Positions 17,611 through 26,648 of a DNA stretch of 64,000 bases are shown one piece after another. The notes under the pieces were generated by a model. The model did not search any database. It saw nothing but the letters and a program-made list of their open reading frames with translations, and was not told where the DNA came from. Numbering within the stretch: position 1 is the first letter of the stretch; the number at the start of each line of letters is the position of its first letter. The stretch comes from Marinifilum_A sediminis (GTDB lineage: Bacteria > Bacteroidota > Bacteroidia > Bacteroidales > Marinifilaceae). The position numbers and the translations under genes are program-made. Location of the stretch: positions 11,844-75,843 of the forward strand of contig CANMCX010000017.1 in the NCBI GenBank assembly GCA_947496465.1, read 5' to 3'.

Positions 17611-17804
17611 GAATTATTAGTTAAGATCAAAATGGTTCAGCGGTAATAAAAATAACCAAGATATTTGAATTATAAGACTTAAACCTAATTTAATCTGATT
17701 TGTTCACATGCCTATATAAAATTTGCTACTTTAACAAAAAATGGCTAAATTGATCTCTGGTTATGTTAAGACTTAATATTGCTGATCCTCTTTTACTCTA
17801 AACT

Positions 17805-18632
17805 ATGGAAAATACAAAACGATCATTACTTGTAGCATGGGATTTTTCAACAGTAGCAGAATATGCACTGGAACATGCGTTAATTTTTGCGGAGAATGTA
17901 AGTGCCGAGGTAATACTTGTTCATATTGTTAAGAAAGAATCTCAAATTGTAGAAGCCAAGGAAAAAATGGCTAAAATGATTGAGGATTTTGAAAAGGAGA
18001 AAAATGTTCGTCTGGAATCAATTGTTCGGGAGGGAAGTATTTTTACTACTATTAATGATATTGCCAAGGAGATGAATACTATGTTAGTACTTATGGGAAC
18101 TCATGGTATTAAAGGAATGCAGAAGCTTACTGGCAGTTGGGCCTTAAAGGTAATTGTTGGATCCAGAGTTCCTTTTGTAGTGGTTCAGGCACCACCGGTG
18201 CAGAAAAAATATTCATCTGTAGTTTTGCCTGTCGACTTTAAGAAAGAGAACAAGGAAAAGCTAAGTTGGGCTGAATTTTTAGGTAAATTTTTTAAAGCAA
18301 AAATGCGAATCATTACGCCTAAAATGCCTGAAGGTCAGATGCTGCAAAGAACAAAAGCAAACTTGGTTTTTGCTAAGAAGTATTTGGAAAATAGAGGAAT
18401 TGATTATGAGATTGATACAGCTGATGGAGGAAATGATTTTGCAATGGAAACTGTCGATTTCGCGAAGAAGATTGATGCTGATATTATATTGATTATGACT
18501 ACAAAAAATATTTCATTCCAGGATTACATGCTGGGAGCTCACGAACAATTTGTTATAGCAAACTCAGCTCATATACCAGTTATGTGTGTAAATCCAAGAA
18601 CAGATCTTTCCAAATACGGAAGTTTTTATTAA
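17805..18632 (+). CDS. Universal stress protein, two-domain UspA type
   Basis: This 275-residue cytoplasmic protein has two tandem Usp domains. The first (about 1-142) starts RSLLVAWDFSTVAEYAL and has the ATP-binding LMGTHGIKGMQKLTGSWALKV, close to the GxxG-9x-G(S/T) motif. The second (about 143-275) repeats the fold but lacks the complete loop (IILIMTTKNISFQDYMLGA). Such proteins respond to starvation and stress. An exact 15-mer shared with the region upstream of the U32 gene lies about 85 bp before the start. Confidence 0.85.
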   Translation: MENTKRSLLVAWDFSTVAEYALEHALIFAENVSAEVILVHIVKKESQIVEAKEKMAKMIEDFEKEKNVRLESIVREGSIFTTINDIAKEMNTMLVLMGTHGIKGMQKLTGSWALKVIVGSRVPFVVVQAPPVQKKYSSVVLPVDFKKENKEKLSWAEFLGKFFKAKMRIITPKMPEGQMLQRTKANLVFAKKYLENRGIDYEIDTADGGNDFAMETVDFAKKIDADIILIMTTKNISFQDYMLGAHEQFVIANSAHIPVMCVNPRTDLSKYGSFY

Positions 18633-18659
18633 TGCTTATTTTATTAATATCTATATTTG

Positions 18660-18687
18660 AACAACGGTTTTTTAGCCGTTGTTTTTT
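18660..18687 (+). terminator. Terminator after universal stress gene
   Basis: AACAACGG pairs with CCGTTGTT across an 8-base loop, followed by a run of T. Confidence 0.85.
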
Positions 18688-18715
18688 GTTTGATTAATTT
18701 GATAATAGAAGAAAA

Positions 18716-19294
18716 ATGAAGTTAGTTTTTGCGACCAATAACCCGAATAAATTAAAGGAGCTTCAGAACCTTTTAGGTGATGATATTGAATTGCTAAGTC
18801 TTGCAGATATTAATTGCAATGATGACATTCCAGAAGATCATGAAACGCTTGAGGAAAATGCGACACAAAAGGCGGAATACATCTACAATAAATTTAAGTT
18901 GAATTGTTTTGCTGATGATACAGGATTGGAAATTGAAGCATTAAACAATGAACCGGGCGTCTATTCAGCAAGATACGCAGGTGTTGATAAGGATGCGAAA
19001 GCAAACATGAAAAAGGTTCTTAAAAATTTAGAAGGAGAATCGAATCGATTGGCAAGGTTTAGAACTGTAATTTCGTTGTTCTTAAATGATGAAGAGTATC
19101 AGTTCGAAGGTATTGTTCATGGTAATATATTGGAAAGTGAAAAGGGAAGAGATGGATTTGGGTATGATCCGATATTTGAACCTAAAGGATATTCAATCTC
19201 ATTTGCCGAAATGGAAATGTCAGAAAAAAATAGGATAAGCCATAGAGGATTAGCGGTTCAAAAACTAGTAAAATTTCTTTTAAATTATAAATAA
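18716..19294 (+). CDS. rdgB: XTP/dITP diphosphatase (Ham1/RdgB)
   Basis: This 192-residue house-cleaning enzyme removes non-canonical purine nucleoside triphosphates (ITP, XTP). It has the N-terminal FATNNPNKLKEL, the FADDTGLEIEALNNEPGVYS catalytic loop, and GFGYDPIFEPKGYSISFAEM with SHRG near the C-terminus. All are conserved in the Ham1 family. It is the first gene of an apparent operon with porZ (22 bp downstream) and recO. Confidence 0.94.
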   Translation: MKLVFATNNPNKLKELQNLLGDDIELLSLADINCNDDIPEDHETLEENATQKAEYIYNKFKLNCFADDTGLEIEALNNEPGVYSARYAGVDKDAKANMKKVLKNLEGESNRLARFRTVISLFLNDEEYQFEGIVHGNILESEKGRDGFGYDPIFEPKGYSISFAEMEMSEKNRISHRGLAVQKLVKFLLNYK

Positions 19295-19316
19295 TAGTCA
19301 GTTTTTATAAGTTATT

Positions 19317-21587
19317 ATGCGACAGTTGTATATTGTAGTTTTATTGATGTTTAACTTTATTTATTTAAAGGCTCAGGACTTTACATCATGGACAGAACAT
19401 TTGCCTTATAGAAAGGCGACACACCTTGTCGCGAATAATAAAAATATATTTTGCCTTACTCAATCCGGTTTGTTTTCTTATTCATTAACCGATAATGAAA
19501 TTGTAAGTTATACCAAGGCAAAGGGTTTGTCGGATGTTAATATTACAGCAATAGGATGGTCGGAAGAGCAAAATTCTTTATTATTAGGATATGATAATGG
19601 CAATTTGGATCTGATAAAAGATAATGAGATCATTAATATCTCTGAGATCAATAAATTTTCCACTATCGATAACAAAACAATTAATTCCATAACAGTTTCA
19701 GGAGGTTTTGCTTATTTAGGAACTGATTTTGGAATTGTACTTCTCAATATTGATAAAGAAGAAATAACTGATACTTATATTATTGGGGCAGGAGGAAAAA
19801 GATTAAAAGTGAATGATGTTGTTCTAAGTTCGAATGAAATTTGGGCAGCAAGTGAGGAGGGCATTTACAATGCAATGTTAAATTCCACAAATTTAGTTGA
19901 TTTCAACAACTGGAATCTTGTAACTAATATTCCTGCAAGTAATCGAGAGTGTAAGGATTTGGAATTTATTGGTAACGATTTATTTGTATTGCGATCGACA
20001 TTTGGTACTACCAGTGAAATTTATAAGCTCACAAATAATATATGGTCAGAATTTCAGTCCAATACAAGTCAAATTTATTCTATTAAAAACATTAATAATA
20101 ACTTGTGGCTGTGCCAATCGGATATTATTAAAGAGTTAAGTGTTAATGGCACACAACAATCTTCTATCACCTTAAATGATAATGATGATTTTAGAGATGT
20201 GTATCAGATAAATGATAGGGTTTTTATTGCCGATTATGAACGTTCATTAATTGAAAATCAGGGATCTTCCTATGAAGTAATCAAACCCGATGGACCTATG
20301 AGGTCTGATATTAGCTCGGTACATTCTGTTGGAGATCAAACATGGGCAGTGGCTGGAAATCATGATGATTTGTATCAAAATGTGAACACTCCTGCTGAAC
20401 TATTTTTATTTGAATCTAAAAATTGGAAAAATTTCACCCAGGAAAATACAGAGGATTTATCTGGAAAGTTTGATTTGGTTGATATTACGTCTAATCAGCG
20501 AAATGAATCCAGAATATATACAGCTTCGTGGGGAGATGGAATTTTCTTCTTTGAAAATCAGGAGTTAAAAGCAAATTGGAATTCAAGTAATTCACCATTA
20601 GATTCAAAAGGTGTAATTTCAATGTCGTCCGATTCTGATGGAAACTTATGGGTTTTAGATGCAAATTCTAATGATGCCATTAAGGTATTGAGCTATGAAG
20701 GAGAATGGAATTCGATCCCTTACAATAGTTTGAGCAATCAGCTTGATATGCAAAAAATTATTGCGCTTGAAAACGGTGACAAATGGGTGTTACGAGCAGT
20801 TGGAAAATCCTTGTTTGCATTTAATGAAAATGGGACAATTGCCAACAAGGATGATGATGTTAGCGCTTCATTTTCTGTTCGCGACGAAAACAATTCTACC
20901 ATTACATCCCAGGTATACGATTTGGTTGAAGATAAGGATGGGAGTGTTTGGTTAGCTACGTCAAGCGGGGTGGTTGTATATGCTGATCCTGGAACAATCT
21001 TTCGAAATGGTGATTTTTATGCCTATCGCCCAATAATTACAATAGAAGGATCAACACAATTTTTATTATCAACCGAAAAAGTAATTAGTATTACTACAAA
21101 TGGAGCTAACCAAAAGTGGTTGGGAACAGAAAGCTCAGGAGCATTCCTGGTTTCAGAAAATGGAGATGAACAGTTGGCACATTTCAATACCAATAACAGC
21201 CCATTGCCATCAAATAAAATTGATAAAATCTCGGTAAATCCGGGAACTGGAGAGGTTTTTTTTGTTACTGACAAGGGATTAGTTTCCTATAGAGGTAAAG
21301 TGACAGAAGGAACGGATGATTATAGTGATTTGTATGTGTATCCTAATCCGGTACGTGAGACTTATAAGGGAGATGTAACAGTAAGTGGATTGATTACTGA
21401 TTCTACGGTAAAAATTACTGATGTAAGTGGAAATTTGGTTTGGGAAGGAAAATCGGAAGGTGGACAATTTATTTGGAATGGCAAGAATTTCAATGGTTCA
21501 CGAGTACATACAGGTGTGTATTTGATATTCTGTTCAAATTCTGATGGATCTAAATCAAAAGTGATTAAATTGTTATTTATTCACTAG
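19317..21587 (+). CDS. porZ: PorZ-like two-component-propeller protein of the type IX secretion system
   Basis: This 756-residue exported protein has a signal peptide (VVLLMFNFIYLKAQ) and N-terminal beta-propeller repeats (FTSWTEHLPYRKATHLVAN, a typical PorZ opening). Further propeller blades such as DGSVWLATSSGVVVY and NQKWLGTESSGAFL follow. The last 80 or so residues, from YVYPNPVRE, end in a type A C-terminal sorting domain (TGVYLI...KVIKLLF). In Porphyromonas, PorZ belongs to the outer-membrane attachment complex with PorU, PorV and PorQ that anchors T9SS cargo through A-LPS. The length and the position beside recO fit PorZ. A generic propeller cargo protein is the alternative. Confidence 0.8.
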   Translation: MRQLYIVVLLMFNFIYLKAQDFTSWTEHLPYRKATHLVANNKNIFCLTQSGLFSYSLTDNEIVSYTKAKGLSDVNITAIGWSEEQNSLLLGYDNGNLDLIKDNEIINISEINKFSTIDNKTINSITVSGGFAYLGTDFGIVLLNIDKEEITDTYIIGAGGKRLKVNDVVLSSNEIWAASEEGIYNAMLNSTNLVDFNNWNLVTNIPASNRECKDLEFIGNDLFVLRSTFGTTSEIYKLTNNIWSEFQSNTSQIYSIKNINNNLWLCQSDIIKELSVNGTQQSSITLNDNDDFRDVYQINDRVFIADYERSLIENQGSSYEVIKPDGPMRSDISSVHSVGDQTWAVAGNHDDLYQNVNTPAELFLFESKNWKNFTQENTEDLSGKFDLVDITSNQRNESRIYTASWGDGIFFFENQELKANWNSSNSPLDSKGVISMSSDSDGNLWVLDANSNDAIKVLSYEGEWNSIPYNSLSNQLDMQKIIALENGDKWVLRAVGKSLFAFNENGTIANKDDDVSASFSVRDENNSTITSQVYDLVEDKDGSVWLATSSGVVVYADPGTIFRNGDFYAYRPIITIEGSTQFLLSTEKVISITTNGANQKWLGTESSGAFLVSENGDEQLAHFNTNNSPLPSNKIDKISVNPGTGEVFFVTDKGLVSYRGKVTEGTDDYSDLYVYPNPVRETYKGDVTVSGLITDSTVKITDVSGNLVWEGKSEGGQFIWNGKNFNGSRVHTGVYLIFCSNSDGSKSKVIKLLFIH

Positions 21588-21595
21588 AAATAATC

Positions 21596-22321
21596 ATGTT
21601 GCATCAAACCAAAGGCATCGTTTTAAATAGGATACAATATGGCGAAACCAGCTTGATTGTGCATGTCTACACGGAGAAATTCGGTAGGCAAGCCTACATG
21701 GTAAAAGGGAGTCGCTCCAAAAAATCAAAAAGCAAAAGCAACTTGTTTCGTCCATTTTTTCTTCTCGAAATGGAAGTTTACCACAAGGAGGGAAAGAATA
21801 TTCAATCCTTAAAAGAGGTCCGACTAACCGAAACCTTAAATAACTTATTCTTTGATATTGAGAAAAGTACGATGGTATTATTTCTTACTGAAGTCTTGTC
21901 TAAAGTTTTGCGGGAAGAAGAAGCCAATCAGGAATTATTCGTATTTCTTTACAATTGTATTCGATATTTGGATTTGTGTGAAGATTCCATACAGAATTTT
22001 CATTTGTACTTTTTAACCAAGCTAACTCGCTTCCTGGGTTTTTATCCTCAGCTAAATTGGTCCGATAAATACTCTGTTTTTGATATGGATAATGGACGTT
22101 TTGTAGAAGAGGTAAATTCTCATGCACATTGCTTGGGAAAACAAGAAAGCGAAACGCTTTATTCTTTATTTAACACTTCAATTGATGATCTTAATGAAAT
22201 AAAAATCAATAGTAAAGAATTAGATTTAGTTTTGAGAGGAGTTTTAAACTTTTATGCACTGCAAAGTCAAGGTTTTTCTTCCTTAAAGTCCCTTGCGGTT
22301 ATCAGAGAATTGTTTGAATAG
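21596..22321 (+). CDS. recO: DNA repair protein RecO
   Basis: This 241-residue protein opens with HQTKGIVLNRIQYGETSLIVHVYTE, the OB-fold start of RecO, followed by GRQAYMVKGSRSKKSKSK. The C-terminal helical half includes FYPQLNW (usual LGFxPxLxxC region; the zinc cysteines seen in some RecO are absent). It loads RecA with RecR during RecF-pathway repair. It begins 8 bp after porZ and shares its operon. Confidence 0.92.
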   Translation: MLHQTKGIVLNRIQYGETSLIVHVYTEKFGRQAYMVKGSRSKKSKSKSNLFRPFFLLEMEVYHKEGKNIQSLKEVRLTETLNNLFFDIEKSTMVLFLTEVLSKVLREEEANQELFVFLYNCIRYLDLCEDSIQNFHLYFLTKLTRFLGFYPQLNWSDKYSVFDMDNGRFVEEVNSHAHCLGKQESETLYSLFNTSIDDLNEIKINSKELDLVLRGVLNFYALQSQGFSSLKSLAVIRELFE

Positions 22322-22371
22322 GATTATTTTCACAAAGATTTTATTTTATACATATAGTTTGAATAATTCTT

Positions 22372-22400
22372 TTGTTGATTAGCAGGAATTTGTATTTTTG
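22372..22400 (+). promoter_or_regulatory. Promoter of tRNA-Arg
   Basis: TTG at 22372-22374 and TATTTTTG at 22393-22400 (18-bp spacer) match the Bacteroidota -33/-7 promoter. Initiation would be a few bases before the tRNA 5' end at 22411. Confidence 0.6.
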
Positions 22401-22410
22401 CATGTCTTAT

Positions 22411-22482
22411 GGCCCCATAGTTCAAGGGATAGAACAAGTGTTTCCTAAACACTAGATGCAGGTTCGAGTCCTGCTGGGGTCA
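22411..22482 (+). tRNA. tRNA-Arg (anticodon CCU)
   Basis: A complete 72-nt cloverleaf: acceptor GGCCCCA/TGGGGTC (one G-T pair), D stem GTTC/GAAC, anticodon stem AGTGT/ACACT with loop TTCCTAA (anticodon CCT, reads AGG), variable AGAT, T stem GCAGG/CCTGC with loop TTCGAGT, discriminator A. CCA is not encoded. A terminator hairpin starts 12 bp later. Partial copies of its 3' end and terminator occur at about 24996 and 32661. Confidence 0.95.
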
Positions 22483-22493
22483 CTAAAGAACTG

Positions 22494-22520
22494 AAGCTGA
22501 TAAATTTATCAGCTTTTTTT
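22494..22520 (+). terminator. Terminator of tRNA-Arg
   Basis: AAGCTGATAAATTTATCAGCTT is a perfect palindromic stem followed by seven T. The same AAGCTGATA...TATCAGCTTTTTTTG unit occurs at 25023 and 32690. Confidence 0.9.
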
Positions 22521-22781
22521 GTGTAGTCCTGTTTCGACATCATACTTCCTTTGAAATTAATTTCCTTTCTCTTTAGTTATTTAGAAAGCCCAATGGCTCA
22601 TTTTATCCTGTAAGAAGCATTAAATCTATCAATGTACTTCATATGTAGAGTAATTCTGAAAAGTCTTTTAAAAAGGCTAAAACATGTTGTTTTGTTTCTT
22701 ATTATCCGTTTATTTAAATCTGAATTTCTTTAGTTAAAATATTAAGCAGTATATTTATTAACAAAGATTTTTATGATTTAC

Positions 22782-23795
22782 ATGAAAAAACTACTTCATA
22801 CTTGCCTAGTCTTTATTTTACCCTTGTTTCTGTATAGTCAGGAAAACAAGAGTACCATTAATTTTTTGAAAATTGAATATTCTGATTTATCAAAGATTAT
22901 TTTAACCGATCATTACAATGATAATTTTGAAAGAACATGGGGTAGAGTGTATGAAATAGAGTTTTCAAAGGATAGCATTTTACTTTTTCAGACTAGGGAG
23001 TATTACTATCCTTATCAGTTTGTAACTAGTTCACTTGATTCTTTGAAAATGTTCTTATTGAGTGAACATGAAATTGATTCTACAGAGATAGAAAAAATTA
23101 TTTCTGAGGTGAATAAGAGAAACACAAAGAGAAGTATAATGCAATGTTATATCGATTCTACCTATTGGGGATCTACTAACATGCTTGAGAATTGGAGTGA
23201 GAAAAGATTCATCAAGAATATTTCAAAAGTTGAAATAGAGAAATTATTAAATCAGATTAATGCCAGACACAACTCACCATTTAAATATTTAAAGGTAAAT
23301 GGAATTGATAGTATTTGGTTGAAAAAAAATTCTGAAAGATTAATTGACATGTTGTCCAATGGAAGTAAGAAACAAAAGCCATACTGGACTGCATTTTACA
23401 AAGATTTATTTACTGATTACGATAATTTTAAATGGAAATATGCATTCTCTCTCTTGAGAAGGAACATGGATAGTTATCCATATTTTGAAATGCAGATGGT
23501 TACACGATCAAGTGATACGATTTGTATAAATTCTGAAGGACAGGATTTATATCAAATTCCCTGGACTATGAATGGAGAATATAAGACTTATAATCCTCTT
23601 CTTCCAATTAGTATTTCTAATTTAATTCCTGAAGAAGAATGTTGTTCTAGTAAAAATCGGTTAAATCCATCATGGAGTGAGATAGAGACAAATATAATCG
23701 ATTGGATTAAGTTTAAGAATTACAAAATCGATAAAAAAAAGTGGAGAAAAATTGCCAGTGAGAAAAGAAATAATTGTAAAAAAATAAGAAGATAA
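22782..23795 (+). CDS. Orphan secreted protein of unknown function
   Basis: The start is taken at MKKLLHTCLVFILPLFLYSQ, a signal peptide; an ATG nine bases earlier is also possible. The 337-residue protein is not recognised. It is rich in Lys, Ser, Asn and Ile, has no further membrane helix, and its C-terminus is very basic (KKKWRKIASEKRNNCKKIRR). It is followed after 9 bp by another orphan secreted protein, and both sit between tRNA-Arg and a degenerate copy of its 3' end, suggesting acquired DNA (inference). Confidence 0.65.
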   Translation: MKKLLHTCLVFILPLFLYSQENKSTINFLKIEYSDLSKIILTDHYNDNFERTWGRVYEIEFSKDSILLFQTREYYYPYQFVTSSLDSLKMFLLSEHEIDSTEIEKIISEVNKRNTKRSIMQCYIDSTYWGSTNMLENWSEKRFIKNISKVEIEKLLNQINARHNSPFKYLKVNGIDSIWLKKNSERLIDMLSNGSKKQKPYWTAFYKDLFTDYDNFKWKYAFSLLRRNMDSYPYFEMQMVTRSSDTICINSEGQDLYQIPWTMNGEYKTYNPLLPISISNLIPEEECCSSKNRLNPSWSEIETNIIDWIKFKNYKIDKKKWRKIASEKRNNCKKIRR

Positions 23796-23804
23796 TTAAA
23801 TAAT

Positions 23805-24884
23805 ATGAGCAAATATATATTATCCATATTGGTGTCTGTATTGTTAATAATGAATACTATACATGCTCAGGATACGTACAAGCTTGGAACCTATACAATT
23901 TCTGAAAAATCGGACTCTTCATACCATGTAACACTTAATGGGAAAGTTTATATTGAAGAAATAGAAAAAGAACGGTTTTTGAATTGTATAAACAAGTATG
24001 ATAGTATTGAGGTAATCCGATCATATAAGCGGTATGGTAACCGATTAATTATTCCAATTGCTCACGGTAAGGATCATTTGGTCAATTCTGATAGGTTGTA
24101 TTTGAGAGATAATATAGAACAGTCTGAATTTTATGAATTCATAAGTACATCAATTGGTGGACTCAGTTTATTTATCCTTTTAAACGATGATGGTACGTAT
24201 GAATGGGAAGCGAGTAGCGATTGTAATCATCTTGTTTCTTCGGGTAAGTATACTATAGAACAGGATTCGATAGTAATACTTAATCCAGTATCGTTAAATA
24301 CCCCATTGAAGAAGGATAATAGAGAAAAGGAAAAAGGGTTTTTATCCCGAAATGAAATTAAGTTTAAGAGTAAAATTTACATTTTACGTGAAGGAAGTCT
24401 TTACAATGTTAATCCATCTTGTGCAGTTAAAATATTAAAGGATTCAGATAAAATCAAGCATTTTTCATATCTAATAGGTAAATCACACATAGGTGTATGT
24501 GATATTGAAATAGAGAATTTTTATCATGGGCAAGGATTTATATTGGATTCAGAAGTAAATGATGATTACGGAATAACCACGCTAATTAAATCCGATACTA
24601 CAATTGTGCTTTTCACTAAAACGATAAATAGAACACAGGAAGGAAAGGCAGAGCACTTAATTTTAGATGTAAATTATATTGTGGGAGATTATTATTTAAG
24701 TAGACCTGTAGAAAAGAATGGTGAAATTGATAAAGAATTAATTGCTTTTGTTGTGTATAAGGATCAAGAGAAATTCGAGAATATTAAACTTGTTATTAGA
24801 GCTAATAGAGTTACTGAGAAATTAGAAGTCGAAAATAAGGCGAGTATAAATTGCTGGAATATGGACTTTGGTATTGAGCCGTGA
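23805..24884 (+). CDS. Orphan secreted protein of unknown function
   Basis: This 359-residue protein has a signal peptide (LSILVSVLLIMNTIHAQ). I do not recognise the mature sequence. It has mainly beta-type character with isolated cysteines (for example SDCNHL, NPSCAVK, GVCDIEI). A central LNDDGTYEWEASSDCNH...SGKYTIEQDSI segment resembles lipocalin-like or stress-response beta proteins of Bacteroidota, but too weakly for assignment. It is in operon with the preceding orphan gene. Confidence 0.6.
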   Translation: MSKYILSILVSVLLIMNTIHAQDTYKLGTYTISEKSDSSYHVTLNGKVYIEEIEKERFLNCINKYDSIEVIRSYKRYGNRLIIPIAHGKDHLVNSDRLYLRDNIEQSEFYEFISTSIGGLSLFILLNDDGTYEWEASSDCNHLVSSGKYTIEQDSIVILNPVSLNTPLKKDNREKEKGFLSRNEIKFKSKIYILREGSLYNVNPSCAVKILKDSDKIKHFSYLIGKSHIGVCDIEIENFYHGQGFILDSEVNDDYGITTLIKSDTTIVLFTKTINRTQEGKAEHLILDVNYIVGDYYLSRPVEKNGEIDKELIAFVVYKDQEKFENIKLVIRANRVTEKLEVENKASINCWNMDFGIEP

Positions 24885-24995
24885 AGACTTGAAATTCGAT
24901 AACCCTCTAATATTCAAGGGGGAGTAAATTAGGGTAATTTACTAAGTTGCAATGTTTGTAAGTTACATAAATACAATCAATTACAAAGGGTATTT

Positions 24996-25051
24996 GCAGT
25001 TCTGCTGGGGCTACCCAATCGAAAAGCTGATAGTTATATCAGCTTTTTTTG
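24996..25051 (+). repeat. Degenerate tRNA-Arg 3' end plus terminator (copy B)
   Basis: GCAG-TTCTGCTGGGGCTAC resembles the T arm and acceptor 3' strand of tRNA-Arg. It is followed by AAAGCTGATAGTTATATCAGCTTTTTTTGTGTATTCCTG, which closely tracks the sequence after the real tRNA (22492-22530). No intact tRNA is present. This is the main content of the 354-bp gap between the orphan gene and the decarboxylase. Confidence 0.7.
25023..25050 (+). terminator. Terminator hairpin in tRNA remnant B
   Basis: AAAGCTGATA...TATCAGCTTT with a T tract. It could still end transcription of the orphan secreted-protein operon, 140 bp upstream. Confidence 0.7.
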
Positions 25052-25238
25052 TGTATTCCTGTTTTCTATTACAATCGATTTTTACAAGGTAGAATTTGTG
25101 ATATTTTCTTGTTTCAATTCCTAAAAAAAAAGATTATTACTCAAAATATGTAGGAAATGAATTTTAAATGAAAAAATTTATTTTATTTGCAGGGTTAATC
25201 TTTTAATTAAAAGCAGTAATTTTTTTATGATTTAGTAA

Positions 25239-26648
25239 ATGAGAAATACATATTTTGATTTGATAGATCAGAGCTACTATTTTCCGCAGGAAGGCTTCGA
25301 TCTCAGAGACAATTCTCTTACATTTCAGGGAATATCTCTAAAATATCTGATTGAAAAACACGGTACTCCGTTCCGATTTTTTTACCTACCGAAAATTGGA
25401 GACCAGATTAAAAAAGCACGCAACTTATTCAATAGGGCGCTCAAAAAAAATGGGTACAAGGGAAATTACAACTATTGCTATTGCACCAAGTGTAATCACT
25501 TTGCTCATGTAATTGGAGAAGCGCTAAAACACAATGTCGATCTGGAAACTTCTTCCTCTTTTGATATCGATTTAATTTTAAATTTGTACAAGGAGAATCA
25601 AATCGATTTTGATCGCATAATAGTGCATAACGGATACAAGACCGACGAGTATTTAAGAAAGATTCTTGATTTACAGAGGTTCGGGTTCAAGAATACCATT
25701 ATTATTTTCGATAGTATTAATGAACTAAATAGGCTTGAGAAAATTGCCACCGATCTTACGGTTAAAATCGGTATCAGAATGGCAATAAATGAAGAGCCTC
25801 AGTCGGCTTATCACACATCTCGATTAGGTATAAGAGATGTTGAAATCATAGATTTTTACCACAATAAGATAAAGAACAATTCTAATTTGGATTTAAAGAT
25901 GCTTCACTTTTTTGTCGATTCAGGCATAAAGGATAGTATCTATTATTGGGGAGAATTTCAGAGAGCATTAAAGGTGTACACCGAGCTAAGGAAAGAATGC
26001 GAAAGCTTAAATTCTTTTAATTTGGGAGGTGGTTTTCCCATACGTAATCATCTGGGATTCGAGTACAATTACGAATACATGATTAACGAAATTGTATCGA
26101 ATATTAAAGATGCCTGCGTGCGCGAAGAAATTCCGGAACCGAATATCTATACCGAATTTGGTAAATATACCGTTGGGGAAAGTGGCGCTATCATTTTTAA
26201 GGTACTGGAACAAAAACAGCAGAATGATACCGAATCGTGGTACATTATCGACAACAGTTTAATGAATACCATTCCCGATGCTTGGTCGATTCATGAAAAG
26301 TTCATTCTTCTACCTATAAACAAGTGGAATAATGAATACAAACGAGTAAATATTGGTGGCATTAGCTGTGATCATTCCGACTATTATAATTCTGAGGATT
26401 TGAATCAGGAGGTTTTGTTGCCCGATTATTCGGATGAGGAAAAAGAACCTTTATATGTTGGCTTTTTTCATACGGGAGCTTATCAGGATGCCATTAGTGG
26501 ATATGGTGGAATCAAACACTGTTTAATACCCTCTCCAAAGCATGTTATTATTGATCGTGACGCAAAAGGGAACTTTTTTGATTACGTGTACAGAAATGAG
26601 CAATCGGCAGATGAAATGTTTAAACTTTTAGGTTATAACAAAGAATGA
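25239..26648 (+). CDS. PLP-dependent amino acid decarboxylase, fold III (arginine decarboxylase-like)
   Basis: This 469-residue member of the Orn/DAP/Arg decarboxylase family opens with a barrel domain. Its PLP lysine is Lys84 (CYCTKCNHFAH in place of the usual YAxKAN), with FVDSGIKDS and LGGGFPI as phosphate-binding glycines. The C-terminal domain carries YTEFGKYTVGESGA and GFFHTGAYQDAISG. It overlaps the next gene, agmatinase, by 4 bp, which points to arginine as substrate and agmatine as product (inference from context). It is shorter than the biosynthetic SpeA of Escherichia coli and resembles the Bacteroidota form. Carboxynorspermidine- or diaminopimelate-type decarboxylase is less likely because of the neighbours. 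Confidence 0.82.
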   Translation: MRNTYFDLIDQSYYFPQEGFDLRDNSLTFQGISLKYLIEKHGTPFRFFYLPKIGDQIKKARNLFNRALKKNGYKGNYNYCYCTKCNHFAHVIGEALKHNVDLETSSSFDIDLILNLYKENQIDFDRIIVHNGYKTDEYLRKILDLQRFGFKNTIIIFDSINELNRLEKIATDLTVKIGIRMAINEEPQSAYHTSRLGIRDVEIIDFYHNKIKNNSNLDLKMLHFFVDSGIKDSIYYWGEFQRALKVYTELRKECESLNSFNLGGGFPIRNHLGFEYNYEYMINEIVSNIKDACVREEIPEPNIYTEFGKYTVGESGAIIFKVLEQKQQNDTESWYIIDNSLMNTIPDAWSIHEKFILLPINKWNNEYKRVNIGGISCDHSDYYNSEDLNQEVLLPDYSDEEKEPLYVGFFHTGAYQDAISGYGGIKHCLIPSPKHVIIDRDAKGNFFDYVYRNEQSADEMFKLLGYNKE

